Assembly (NCBI GenBank): GCA_023407175.1
Contig: JAEYMU010000004.1
Span: 79,918-143,917 of the forward strand
Length of the DNA stretch: 64,000 nucleotides
Direction of reading: 5' to 3'
Origin: Bacillota bacterium
GTDB taxonomy: Bacteria; Bacillota_A; Clostridia; Lachnospirales; Lachnospiraceae
Each line of letters begins with the position of its first letter. Position 1 is the first letter of the stretch. The position numbers and the translations under genes were made by a program. Shown here piece after piece: positions 8,569 through 16,389 of this stretch. The notes under the pieces are model-generated. The model saw only the letters and a program-made list of their open reading frames with translations. It was not told the origin of the DNA and ran no database searches.

Positions 8569-8623
8569 ATTGTAACGTGCCAACTTTAATTGAACTTTAA
8601 ATTTAACTTTAATTTGACTTTAA
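8569..8623 (-). promoter_or_regulatory. Activator-type promoter with four phased repeats
   Basis: The -10 is TACAAT on the minus strand (8574-8569), with no good -35. Instead, ACTTTAA (plus-strand reading) occurs at 8583, 8594, 8606 and 8617, at 11, 12 and 11 base steps, so the copies face the same side of the helix. The nearest copy ends 8 bases from the -10. This is the pattern of OmpR/PhoB-type response regulator promoters. The response regulator gene at 9935 is the obvious candidate activator. Confidence 0.65.
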
Positions 8624-8644
8624 ATTTTAAAATCAAAAAATAAG

Positions 8645-8694
8645 CAAAAAAAAGCACCGACCCCGGAGTTTTTCAGTCTCTGGAACCGATACTT
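8645..8694 (-). terminator. G-U rich intrinsic terminator after the kinase gene
   Basis: On the minus strand AAAGTATCGGTTCC can pair with GGGGTCGGTGCTTT through all 14 positions if G-U pairs are allowed, and a T run follows. A near copy terminates tRNA-Lys at 19252. Confidence 0.75.
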
Positions 8695-8717
8695 TATCCG
8701 TATATCCCCAGAATCTC

Positions 8718-9938
8718 TTATCCAAAAACCACTGTAAAGCAGATGGACCTGCCATCCTCACTTTTCACCGTAATCCTGCCATGATGCGCTTCCACAATGG
8801 ATTTGGCAATGGAGAGCCCGATTCCATACCCGCCGGTTTCTCTGGCCCGGGAGGAATCCGCCCGGTAGAACCGGTCAAATAAACGGTCCAGATTGGCGGT
8901 ATCGATCTGATCCGTTGTATTATATACCTCCAGCTTGCTCCCCTTCTTCGCGGAAGACAGGGTAACCCGAACACTTCCGCCTTCATTGGAATATTTCATG
9001 GCATTGTCCACCAATGTAGATACCAGCTGCTCAATGCTGCTTTCATCCCCTATGATTTTCTTATCCGGGGTAATTTCCATCGTGAATTTCTTATTTGTGG
9101 CCTCGGCAACCGCTGCAAAGGGCCCGGCGGCTCTTTCTACCGTTTCACTTAAATCAAACTGGGCCAGGGAGAGCTTGCCTCTGTCCTCATCCATCTTGGC
9201 CAGAGTCAGAAGGTTTTTCACCAGCTTATCCAGACGGACCGTCTGGTTGCGGATGCTGGTAATCCATTCATTCTCTCCCCCGGTAAGCTCGAGGACATCT
9301 GCATTGGCAGATATGATCGCAAGGGGCGTCTTAATCTCATGCCCCGCGTCCGTTATAAAAAGCTTCTGCTTCTCCATACTTTCAATGATGGGCTTTATGG
9401 CCTTTCTGGAAAAGACAGAAATTAGAATGAACATAAGCAATAATGTAATCAGAGAAACCAGACAGGAGGTAAAAAGCAGCTGGTTTGCGTTCTGAATATC
9501 CGCACGGCTGTCAAGAAAGATCAGCATGTAACCATTTGCCTGTTCCATTACCTTATACCGGTAAATACCATAAAAGCCGCTGGTTTTCCCCTTCTCCATG
9601 ATTTTCAGGGCATATTCCCCTGCCATGTCTGAGGTTACAGCCTTAATATTTCTGGTATCCGTCATGGTGACACTGCCGTCCGCTCCCACAATTACTCTGA
9701 AATATCTGGTCTGGTATTTCGTCTCCGCATTGAATTCAGGCTCGTCCTTTTGCAGGATTTCCTTGCCAAAATCCGGTATTTTTCCCTGGTTTGAGGATAT
9801 TAGCGTAATTACCCCGTCCAGCCTGTCATTCATCTTAACCAGATTAATCATATTAATTGCGCCAATCAGAAGAAATATGATAAGCAGGGTGGAAACCATC
9901 GTTATCATGATAAATTTTCTTTGCAGCTTTTTAATCAT
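8718..9938 (-). CDS. Sensor histidine kinase
   Basis: Membrane histidine kinase of the OmpR-partner type. It has a first membrane segment at about 9-30, an extracytoplasmic domain of about 120 residues, and a second segment at 155-176. The dimerisation helix has the H box DAGHEIKTPLA (His200), followed by the N box DNAMKYSNEGG, the DRFYRAD region and the G box YGIGLSIAKSIVE of the ATPase domain. All key residues look present. Its start overlaps the stop of the response regulator by ATGA, so the two are coupled. The signal is unknown. The genes just downstream (VTC, DUF4956, surface lipoprotein) suggest an envelope or polymer-related cue. Confidence 0.92.
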   Translation of the reverse strand: MIKKLQRKFIMITMVSTLLIIFLLIGAINMINLVKMNDRLDGVITLISSNQGKIPDFGKEILQKDEPEFNAETKYQTRYFRVIVGADGSVTMTDTRNIKAVTSDMAGEYALKIMEKGKTSGFYGIYRYKVMEQANGYMLIFLDSRADIQNANQLLFTSCLVSLITLLLMFILISVFSRKAIKPIIESMEKQKLFITDAGHEIKTPLAIISANADVLELTGGENEWITSIRNQTVRLDKLVKNLLTLAKMDEDRGKLSLAQFDLSETVERAAGPFAAVAEATNKKFTMEITPDKKIIGDESSIEQLVSTLVDNAMKYSNEGGSVRVTLSSAKKGSKLEVYNTTDQIDTANLDRLFDRFYRADSSRARETGGYGIGLSIAKSIVEAHHGRITVKSEDGRSICFTVVFG

Positions 9939-10609
9939 TCATCTTCCTCCAGACTATACCCCACCCCCCTTACCGCCTTTATTCTGATATTGGCCTCCAG
10001 GGAAGCTAACTTTTTCCGTAAATAGGAGATGTACACCCAGACCACATTTATTTCGGCCTCAGCATCATATCCCCAGATACGCTCCATAAACTGCTCGGTT
10101 GAGATCATCCGTTTCGGATTACTCATCAGCATTTCCATCATCTGAAATTCCTTATTTCCCAATCTGAGGGCTGAAACCTGATTGGAAAGCTCATAGTTTT
10201 CTTTATTCAAGGTAATATTGCCTACAACAATCAGATTGGGCGTAAACTCCGATTTTCTTCTGCTCATGGCGCGAATTCTTGCCAGCAGCTCTCCCATGGC
10301 AAAGGGCTTGCTCAAATAATCATCCGCACCCGTATCCAGCCCCTGAATCCGATCTTCAATCTGGGATTTGGCCGTCAGCATTAAAATAGGTGTGTGTATG
10401 GATTTTTCCCTTAATTTCTTTAATACCTCCAGCCCGTTTAGCCCCGGCATCATAATATCCAAAATAATTACATCATAATTTTCCGAAAGTCCGTAATCCA
10501 GGGCATCCGCCCCATTATATACTGCATCAACAGAATAGTTGTTATGCTTTAATATGGCAACCAGAGCATTTGACATCTCTCTTTCATCTTCTGCAAGCAA
10601 TATCCTCAT
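9935..10609 (-). CDS. OmpR-family response regulator
   Basis: Receiver domain with the acidic pair in LLAEDER, the phospho-acceptor Asp51 in VIILDIMMPG, Thr in MLTAKS and Lys in YLSKPF. A winged-helix DNA-binding domain follows (LGNKEFQMMEMLMSNP, RIWGYDAEAEINVVWVYISYLRKKL, IRAVRGVGYSLE-like end). The start has GGAGG nine bases upstream, inside the last codons of the alarmone synthetase gene, which it overlaps by 26 bases. It probably activates the VTC promoter at 8569-8623, whose phased repeats suit this class, and perhaps its own operon promoter near 11335-11376. Confidence 0.93.
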   Translation of the reverse strand: MRILLAEDEREMSNALVAILKHNNYSVDAVYNGADALDYGLSENYDVIILDIMMPGLNGLEVLKKLREKSIHTPILMLTAKSQIEDRIQGLDTGADDYLSKPFAMGELLARIRAMSRRKSEFTPNLIVVGNITLNKENYELSNQVSALRLGNKEFQMMEMLMSNPKRMISTEQFMERIWGYDAEAEINVVWVYISYLRKKLASLEANIRIKAVRGVGYSLEEDE

Positions 10610-11276
10610 CGCTGTTTCCTCCGTTATCCTGATCTATATTTTCTATCATATCCCATATTGCCTGAAAATTCAAATCCGTGGAGGCAATTTCATCTGCGCA
10701 CCGTTTCAATTCCCCTACAATCATCTCCTGATTGGGAATATTTTTCTTATATTTCAGACGGTGCTCCAGGCTTGCCCAGCAATCCATGGCAATGGTTCTG
10801 ATCTGAAGCTCACAATATACCCTTTGTACCCGGTCCTCCAGATGCAGCGGCACCTGCAATATAATATGATAGCTCCGGTAGCCGTTTGGCTTTGGATTAC
10901 GGATATAATCCTTCTCCTCAACCACCTGAAGATCCGGCTGATTTTTTAACATATGAACAATCCGGTAAATATCGTCAACAAAGGTACATACTACGCGGAT
11001 TCCAGCCGCATCATAAACCAGATTAAGTGCACTCTGAGCCGTAACCGGAAGATTACGCCGCATCAGTTTTTCCCTCATACTCTCCGCCGATTTGATTCTT
11101 GCCTTGCAATGCTCAATGGGGTCCTTGTCCTGCTTTAATTTCCGGTATTTCCGGATGATATCCAATCTTGATATGATCTCAATGATAACTCCCTCCAGCA
11201 GCACATAAGCCTCTCCGTAAAAAGCCTGCTCCGGAGTCTGGGTTTCATATGCAATATCCATTCCATTTGGTGACAT
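10584..11276 (-). CDS. Small alarmone synthetase (GTP pyrophosphokinase family)
   Basis: Single-domain RelA/SpoT-type synthetase, like RelQ/YjbM. It transfers pyrophosphate from ATP to GTP or GDP to make (p)ppGpp. Visible motifs: DAAGIRVVC with the Arg of the ATP site, RNPKPNGYRSYH (G loop with the substrate-stacking Tyr), ELQIRTIAMDCWASLEHRL (conserved Glu and EH), and the closing AIWDMIE. There is no hydrolase, TGS or ACT domain. About 230 residues is usual for the family. GGAGG lies ten bases before the ATG. It is the first gene of an operon with a response regulator and kinase, an unusual direct link of alarmone synthesis with one two-component system. Confidence 0.9.
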   Translation of the reverse strand: MSPNGMDIAYETQTPEQAFYGEAYVLLEGVIIEIISRLDIIRKYRKLKQDKDPIEHCKARIKSAESMREKLMRRNLPVTAQSALNLVYDAAGIRVVCTFVDDIYRIVHMLKNQPDLQVVEEKDYIRNPKPNGYRSYHIILQVPLHLEDRVQRVYCELQIRTIAMDCWASLEHRLKYKKNIPNQEMIVGELKRCADEIASTDLNFQAIWDMIENIDQDNGGNSDEDIACRR

Positions 11277-11334
11277 CCACTTGTATCCTCCAATCTACTT
11301 AAACTACTCCCTAAAATTCTTCCCCTTTATTTGT

Positions 11335-11377
11335 ATTATATAGAAATAGTATCACCTTAACCTTAAATGAACTTAAA
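11335..11377 (-). promoter_or_regulatory. Promoter of the alarmone synthetase-two-component operon
   Basis: A perfect -10 TATAAT on the minus strand (11340-11335) has no good -35. Upstream are CCTTAA at 11355 and 11361 and ACTTAA at 11371 (plus-strand reading), which resemble the ACTTTAA elements before the VTC gene but are less regularly spaced. This suggests, without proof, that the operon's own response regulator acts here. Confidence 0.5.
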
Positions 11378-11527
11378 TTATTTGACTAAGAGTACCTATG
11401 AAACTGCTATCTTAAGTTTTTCTTAATATTCCCAATACTTCTGGAATTCCTGCCTTATTTGTGATACTGTTAAATGGCCTACCATATCTTGGCAGAACAT
11501 TATTTTAAGAAAGAAGGTTTTCCATTA

Positions 11528-14218
11528 ATGAAACGCCTGTTATTCGCGATTAATACCCTGCTTATACTCTTGTTCCTTTCGGTACCTTCCAAACCCTCCT
11601 ATGCACAATCCTCTGATTTTACTATTTCAGACCATGTATTGCTAACCTATAGCGGTATAGAGGAAACTGTTACTGTTCCAAATACAGTTACAGCAATCGG
11701 ACCATATGCTTTCCAGGATAACCAGTTTGTCAAAAAGGTAATTCTGCCCGCTACGGTCCAAACCATTGGAGAAGGCGCCTTTAGCGGCTGCAGTGAATTA
11801 TCTGCAATCACAATTCCAAAGAAATTATCCGATGTCGGTTATGCGGCCTTCGAGGGCACGAAGTGGCTGGCCAGTCAAAAATCCGAATTTGTAATCCTCG
11901 GAGACGGCGTATTAATTAAATACAATGGCCGGGGCGGGAAGGTCTCCCTGCCTAAGAATATCCGTATTATTACGGACCGGTGCTTTTACGGCAATCAGAC
12001 CATAACCTCCGTAAGCATACCGGGCACTGTTGAAAAGATCGGTGCCTATTCCTTCTCTGACTGCTCCAAGCTCACACAGGTTACCATAGCAAAGGGACTT
12101 AAGTATATTGATAACTGCGCTTTCTATCACTGCAGCAAATTATCCGGCATTACCATACCGCAGACCGTTACTGACACCGGTTATGAAATTTTGGATGAAA
12201 CCGCCTGGCTAAAAAATAATAAAAATACATATATCATCATAGGTGATCAAATTCTGATTAAATACAAGGGAACTGCCAAAAAGCCAAAGATACCCGCTGC
12301 GGTAAAGCAAATCGGCCAATACGCTTTCTATTCCAATAAGTCAATAGAAGATGTCTTCCTGCCCGACAAAGTCACCCGGATCGGCTTTTATGCCTTCGGA
12401 AACTGCACTAAGCTTGTCCGGGTTACCTTACCGGCCAAGTTGACAGCAATGGAGGCCAGCTGCTTTAACGGCTGTGCAAAGTTAAGCAGTATAACAATAC
12501 CTAAGGGTATCACTGTCCTAAAGTCTTATACCTTCTTCGGCTGCGGCAGCCTGGCTAAGCTCACCTTTGCAGCGGGAAGCACATTAAATAGAATTGAAAG
12601 CTCGGTTTTTGCAGGCTGCTCCTCCCTGGCTCAGATAGCACTTCCGAACACCTTAACTCACATCGGAAATTCGGCATTCCAGGGCTGCTCCTCCCTGACA
12701 AAAATCGCCCTCCCTTCCGGCCTTAAGGAGCTTGAATTTGCTGCCTTTACCGGGTGTAAGGCTCTTACCGGCATTACTATACCCGAGGGCATCACTGTCC
12801 TGTCCGATGCGCTCTTTATGAGCTGCAGCAAGCTGACCCAGGTTAATCTGCCGGCCGGGTTAAAGACCATCGGTGAAAACACCTTCTATAACTGCAGCCA
12901 GTTAGAGGAGCTTACTTTACCCAAGAATCTGGATACGATAGGACTTCAAGCCTTCTACCACTGCAGCAGGCTTAAGGAAATAGAGCTTCCTGATAGCTTA
13001 GAAAGCATTGGCGGCAGCGCCTTTGAAGGCTGTAAAGCCCTTACCCGGATTGTAATTCCCGACGGAATTGAAACCCTAGAAATTTCCACCTTTGCAGAAT
13101 GCCGCAGCCTGACAGAGCTTGTCCTCCCGGATAGTATTACCTCCATCGGTACTATGGCTTTCTATAATTGCAGTAAGCTGGCACATATAGATATCCCTGA
13201 TACGATTACACAGCTTGGCAGTGATACCGTTACCGGAACCAAGTATTATACTCAGTATCCTTCCAATTTTATCGGAGAGGCTGAGGGACTGCTCTTAGCC
13301 TACAAGGGTACTGATAAAAAGATTGTTATTCCTGATTCGGTAAGGCTTATGTCTCCCGGTGTTTTTCAAAATAGTGACCTTACGGAAATAACAATTCCCG
13401 ATTCCATAGAAACCATTCCGGAACGGGCCTTTTACCAGTGCAGCAGGCTGGCCTCGGTTACTCTTGGCACAAGGGTGAAATCCATCGAAGTCTCTGCTTT
13501 TCAGTATTGCACTTCACTGACCTCAATTAATTTATCCGGAATTAAAAATATCAGTATGAACGCCTTCCGTTCCTGCTCCTCCTTAAAAAAACTTACTTGG
13601 GGCGCCTCTCTGGAGAGCATCGGTAATTATTCCTTCGAAAGCTGTGACAGCCTGGAGGAGCTGACGATCCCGGAGAATGTGGCCTTCCTTGGTTATGGTG
13701 CCTTTGCGTATTGTTCCAATTTAGCCAAAGTGGATTGTGGCAAAGGACAATTTAAAATTGGAGGATATTGTTTTATGGGAACGAAATGGGCCATGGATTA
13801 TGGCAGTGATTTTATTATATTGCCGAACGGCACCTTGATTTCCTATAAGGGAAAAGATAAGGTTATACGCATTCCTGACACGGTAAAGGTAATCGCCCCG
13901 AATTTTCTTGATTATGGCGGAAACACCACTGATAAGGTGATTATACCCGGAACTGTGGCTTTGATTGATGCCTATGCCTTTGAATATAGTCAGGTAAAGG
14001 AAATTGTAATAGAGGACGGCGTAACCGCCATTGGCAACTGTGCCTTCTCCGAATGCTCCCGGCTAAGGAAGATCACCATCCCGGACAGCGTTACGGATAT
14101 TGGGGAACAGCTCTTCTTCAGTGAGGAGGATTGGGATGATTTTATCTTATCCTGCCATAAGGACTCTCCCATTTATCTATACGCTATGAAACGCGGATAT
14201 AAAATTAATTTATTATAG
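11528..14218 (+). CDS. Secreted BspA-type leucine-rich repeat protein
   Basis: Long extracellular protein with a signal peptide (basic start, hydrophobic core to about residue 22, cleavage probably after AYAQ). The rest is a row of BspA/Treponema-type LRR_5 repeats of about 23 residues, typically IGxxAFxxCSxLxxITIPxxV. Blocks of degenerate sequence interrupt them (TAWLKNNKNTYIIIGDQ, TKYYTQYPSNFI, TKWAMDYGSDFI) at nearly even intervals. No sortase motif, membrane anchor or cell-wall module is seen at the C-terminus, so it is probably released or held non-covalently. I start at the ATG at 11528, because the upstream 18 codons would precede a complete signal peptide. Such proteins usually bind other proteins or cells. 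The ligand here is unknown. Confidence 0.87.
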   Translation: MKRLLFAINTLLILLFLSVPSKPSYAQSSDFTISDHVLLTYSGIEETVTVPNTVTAIGPYAFQDNQFVKKVILPATVQTIGEGAFSGCSELSAITIPKKLSDVGYAAFEGTKWLASQKSEFVILGDGVLIKYNGRGGKVSLPKNIRIITDRCFYGNQTITSVSIPGTVEKIGAYSFSDCSKLTQVTIAKGLKYIDNCAFYHCSKLSGITIPQTVTDTGYEILDETAWLKNNKNTYIIIGDQILIKYKGTAKKPKIPAAVKQIGQYAFYSNKSIEDVFLPDKVTRIGFYAFGNCTKLVRVTLPAKLTAMEASCFNGCAKLSSITIPKGITVLKSYTFFGCGSLAKLTFAAGSTLNRIESSVFAGCSSLAQIALPNTLTHIGNSAFQGCSSLTKIALPSGLKELEFAAFTGCKALTGITIPEGITVLSDALFMSCSKLTQVNLPAGLKTIGENTFYNCSQLEELTLPKNLDTIGLQAFYHCSRLKEIELPDSLESIGGSAFEGCKALTRIVIPDGIETLEISTFAECRSLTELVLPDSITSIGTMAFYNCSKLAHIDIPDTITQLGSDTVTGTKYYTQYPSNFIGEAEGLLLAYKGTDKKIVIPDSVRLMSPGVFQNSDLTEITIPDSIETIPERAFYQCSRLASVTLGTRVKSIEVSAFQYCTSLTSINLSGIKNISMNAFRSCSSLKKLTWGASLESIGNYSFESCDSLEELTIPENVAFLGYGAFAYCSNLAKVDCGKGQFKIGGYCFMGTKWAMDYGSDFIILPNGTLISYKGKDKVIRIPDTVKVIAPNFLDYGGNTTDKVIIPGTVALIDAYAFEYSQVKEIVIEDGVTAIGNCAFSECSRLRKITIPDSVTDIGEQLFFSEEDWDDFILSCHKDSPIYLYAMKRGYKINLL

Positions 14219-14225
14219 AAAGAAC

Positions 14226-14325
14226 GCACAGAAGGAATGATATGCTACCCCTATATAGGACATTGAAATATAACAATTCCTATATGGGGGTATTTTGCTT
14301 AGGGAATTTTCCTTCTGTGTTTTTT
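14226..14325 (+). terminator. Two-stem (Y-shaped) terminator after the LRR gene
   Basis: CACAGAAGGAA (14227-14237) pairs perfectly with TTCCTTCTGTG (14309-14319), and six T follow. Inside it, TACCCCTATATAGGA (14246-14260) pairs with TCCTATATGGGGGTA (14279-14293) with one G-T pair. The outer stem plus T run is a good plus-strand terminator. The inner 15-bp hairpin is extra. Confidence 0.7.
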
Positions 14326-14336
14326 ATTCCTGTAAT

Positions 14337-14945
14337 TTAGGGCTCCACTATATTCAAGCTGACCAGCTTAAAGCTTTCATTCTCATAGCTAAGGATTGTA
14401 ATGGAGCAATTATGGCAGGGAAGATTTCTAAAATACTTTAAATCAAGAGATAATACCTCTGCCAAAAACAGTCTCATTGTTGTGCTGTGGGTCACAAAGG
14501 CAATATTCTCCGCTTCGCTTTCCTTCACAATTTTTGTAAAATTATGATAGCTTTCCCTGGCATGCACCAGCACCGAATCCCCCTCAGGAAAAATAATTTC
14601 TTTGGGATTGTTTATCCAAAGATTATAAATGGAATCTGTACCGGTCTCCTCCGGAGTAAATACCTTACCCTCATAGGTTCCGAAATTGATCTCCCGCAAT
14701 AAATCCGTTTCATGAAGACAACGGTCATTACCAAAGATCAGCTTTGCTGTTTTCCTCGCACGCAGCAATTTACTTGTATATATCTCCTCTATCTTCTCCA
14801 GGTACTTACTGTTCCTAAGCGATAAAGCCTGATGAATTCCCACCTCTGTTAAATCTACATCCGTGATCCCTGAAAATGCATTCCCGTTTACGTTGTGATC
14901 GCTTTCTCCATGCCGGATCAGATATAAGTTTTTTACTTTATCCAT
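14337..14945 (-). CDS. Histidine phosphatase family protein
   Basis: Phosphoglycerate mutase-like histidine phosphatase of about 200 residues. The catalytic RHGE is in LYLIRHGESDHN (His12), followed by the usual DLTEVGIHQA, the phosphate-binding Arg in SKLLRARKTA, a Glu in REINFGTYEG, and the second catalytic His in NIAFVTHSTTMRLFL. This set matches GpmB/CobC-like phosphatases acting on small phosphate esters. The substrate cannot be read from sequence. AAAGGAAAGA precedes the ATG. It stands alone, convergent with the LRR gene, whose terminator lies just beyond its stop codon. Confidence 0.9.
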   Translation of the reverse strand: MDKVKNLYLIRHGESDHNVNGNAFSGITDVDLTEVGIHQALSLRNSKYLEKIEEIYTSKLLRARKTAKLIFGNDRCLHETDLLREINFGTYEGKVFTPEETGTDSIYNLWINNPKEIIFPEGDSVLVHARESYHNFTKIVKESEAENIAFVTHSTTMRLFLAEVLSLDLKYFRNLPCHNCSITILSYENESFKLVSLNIVEP

Positions 14946-15261
14946 GAGTCTCTTTCCTTTCTGCCTCTCCTAAATGCCTTCTATTTATAATCAACCGTTG
15001 GCTGTTCTTCCGTCTTTTTCATATTAAGCATAATATCCCTGCTTGTCAAATACAAGAGAGCTGTAAGTTAGATTAAAAAATGCACCGCCAAAGGTTAGAT
15101 TACTGGTCTAACCTTTGGGGTGCACCTTGATTTTTGTCCATTATCCTGTTGTTTATTCTGTCGTTTACTCCATTGAATATAAACATTCTTCTCAATAGAG
15201 CATCTGTCTGTGGAAATGCTTCGTATAATAATGCTTGCTATGCAATTGTTATAATATCAGC
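14946..15261. other. Intergenic stretch with one terminator
   Basis: No gene seen. The stretch holds the terminator at 15074-15124 and AT-rich sequence. The part next to the GH12 gene carries an open frame discussed under findings. Confidence 0.6.
15074..15124 (-). terminator. Strong terminator downstream of the GH12 gene
   Basis: CCAAAGGTTAGA/TCTAACCTTTGG (12 bp) extended by TGCACC/GGTGCA with a small bulge, followed on the minus strand by six T. It lies 220 bases beyond the GH12 stop codon, unusually far. Confidence 0.85.
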
Positions 15262-15343
15262 TTATTCAAGGACACTGATATCTTGAACAGAACTCTCTAC
15301 CGGTGTATCACCGGTTGTTTCATAATCCGTATCGGTAGTGCTA

Positions 15344-16069
15344 TTAGTTGCTTGTAACAGAATAGCTGTTGCATATAAAATCTAAGCCAGCGCTGGAGGA
15401 TGTAATTTCAAAGCCGAATTGAACAGTATTTACCGTCTGAGTGCCGCTGAACCACCCTTTTGTATTGATCCATTTCAATATGGCCAGAATATCAACCGTA
15501 CCGGAATTGGTGTTACTGGTTCTCACAAAGGAATATACTATGTTGGAGCCGTTGCTGCCCTGATATACATTCCAGGTATGTCCGCCTACTGATACATTCG
15601 TGTTAACAGCAACCGGGTTTCCGGAAGAATTCCAGTTGTAGGAAATCGGATTAACCGCTCCGGTGGAATTCATCCACAGCATAATTTCATAAGTGGAACC
15701 GTTTGTCCAAATATCATAAGTGGTTTCATAAGCACCGCTGCTTGGACGGGTAACATTGAAGCTGCTTTTCAGTGTGGTTAATGAGGATAAGGTTTTTCCA
15801 ATGGATTTTGTAACATTGGGATAGGACTTGATACCGCCAGTATCCGGGTGCTGTGCCCAAACTCCCCAATTACTATAGCTATTTGCCCAGATGGTCTGAG
15901 GGCCTGCCCCACTGCCCCATACATCATTATACAGAGTATACCCTCCATTGGTCCATGTCCCCCACTTGTCTGTCGAAGACCAGGTGGCTGCCAAAGCCGT
16001 TATTGAAGTTATCGATACGAGAACAAAGCTTAATACAAACGCGAATAGGATTCTGGATTTTCTTTTCAT
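15344..16069 (-). CDS. Secreted GH12 family glucanase
   Basis: Signal peptide to about residue 28 (core LFAFVLSFVLVSI, cleavage after TALAA), then a complete glycoside hydrolase family 12 domain. The nucleophile Glu is in TYEIMLWMN (Glu128) and the acid/base Glu in FGFEITSSS (Glu221). TWNVYQGSNGSN and the YDIWTN strand also fit. GH12 enzymes cut beta-1,4-glucan or xyloglucan with retention. I start at the ATG at 16069, as AAAGGAGAA is seven bases upstream and a signal peptide follows directly. The domain ends at the natural FICNSYSVTSN, with no binding module. A Thr/Asp/Ser-rich frame continues beyond the stop in another phase (15264-15350), which might be a lost linker. Confidence 0.9.
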   Translation of the reverse strand: MKRKSRILFAFVLSFVLVSITSITALAATWSSTDKWGTWTNGGYTLYNDVWGSGAGPQTIWANSYSNWGVWAQHPDTGGIKSYPNVTKSIGKTLSSLTTLKSSFNVTRPSSGAYETTYDIWTNGSTYEIMLWMNSTGAVNPISYNWNSSGNPVAVNTNVSVGGHTWNVYQGSNGSNIVYSFVRTSNTNSGTVDILAILKWINTKGWFSGTQTVNTVQFGFEITSSSAGLDFICNSYSVTSN

Positions 16070-16389
16070 AAAATATTCTCCTTTGATTAAAATAAATTGT
16101 AAGATAGCAACATTATTATACATAAAACATTATAATTTTCCATTATAAGGAATTCTACTGTTAATTTTATACATTTATAGCCTTTATTATTTTACATTGC
16201 AGTGCATAAGTTTTCAGCAATGTCCCATGGGGCAAAAATCTTTAGTTTTATGTCAACCTCTTTATATCGTATTATATGGTATGCGATCCTTATTTCAGCA
16301 GGCTTTTGATTGGGCCGTTATAATCAATTACATGTATAATTTATACGAATCAAAATACATTTAGTAATAAAGCTTATTTTGAGGTTATT

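Noticed and set aside
11600..14200. Regular repeats in the LRR gene as a DNA repeat array or CRISPR-like structure
   Set aside because: They encode BspA-type leucine-rich repeats with varied codons and no spacers.
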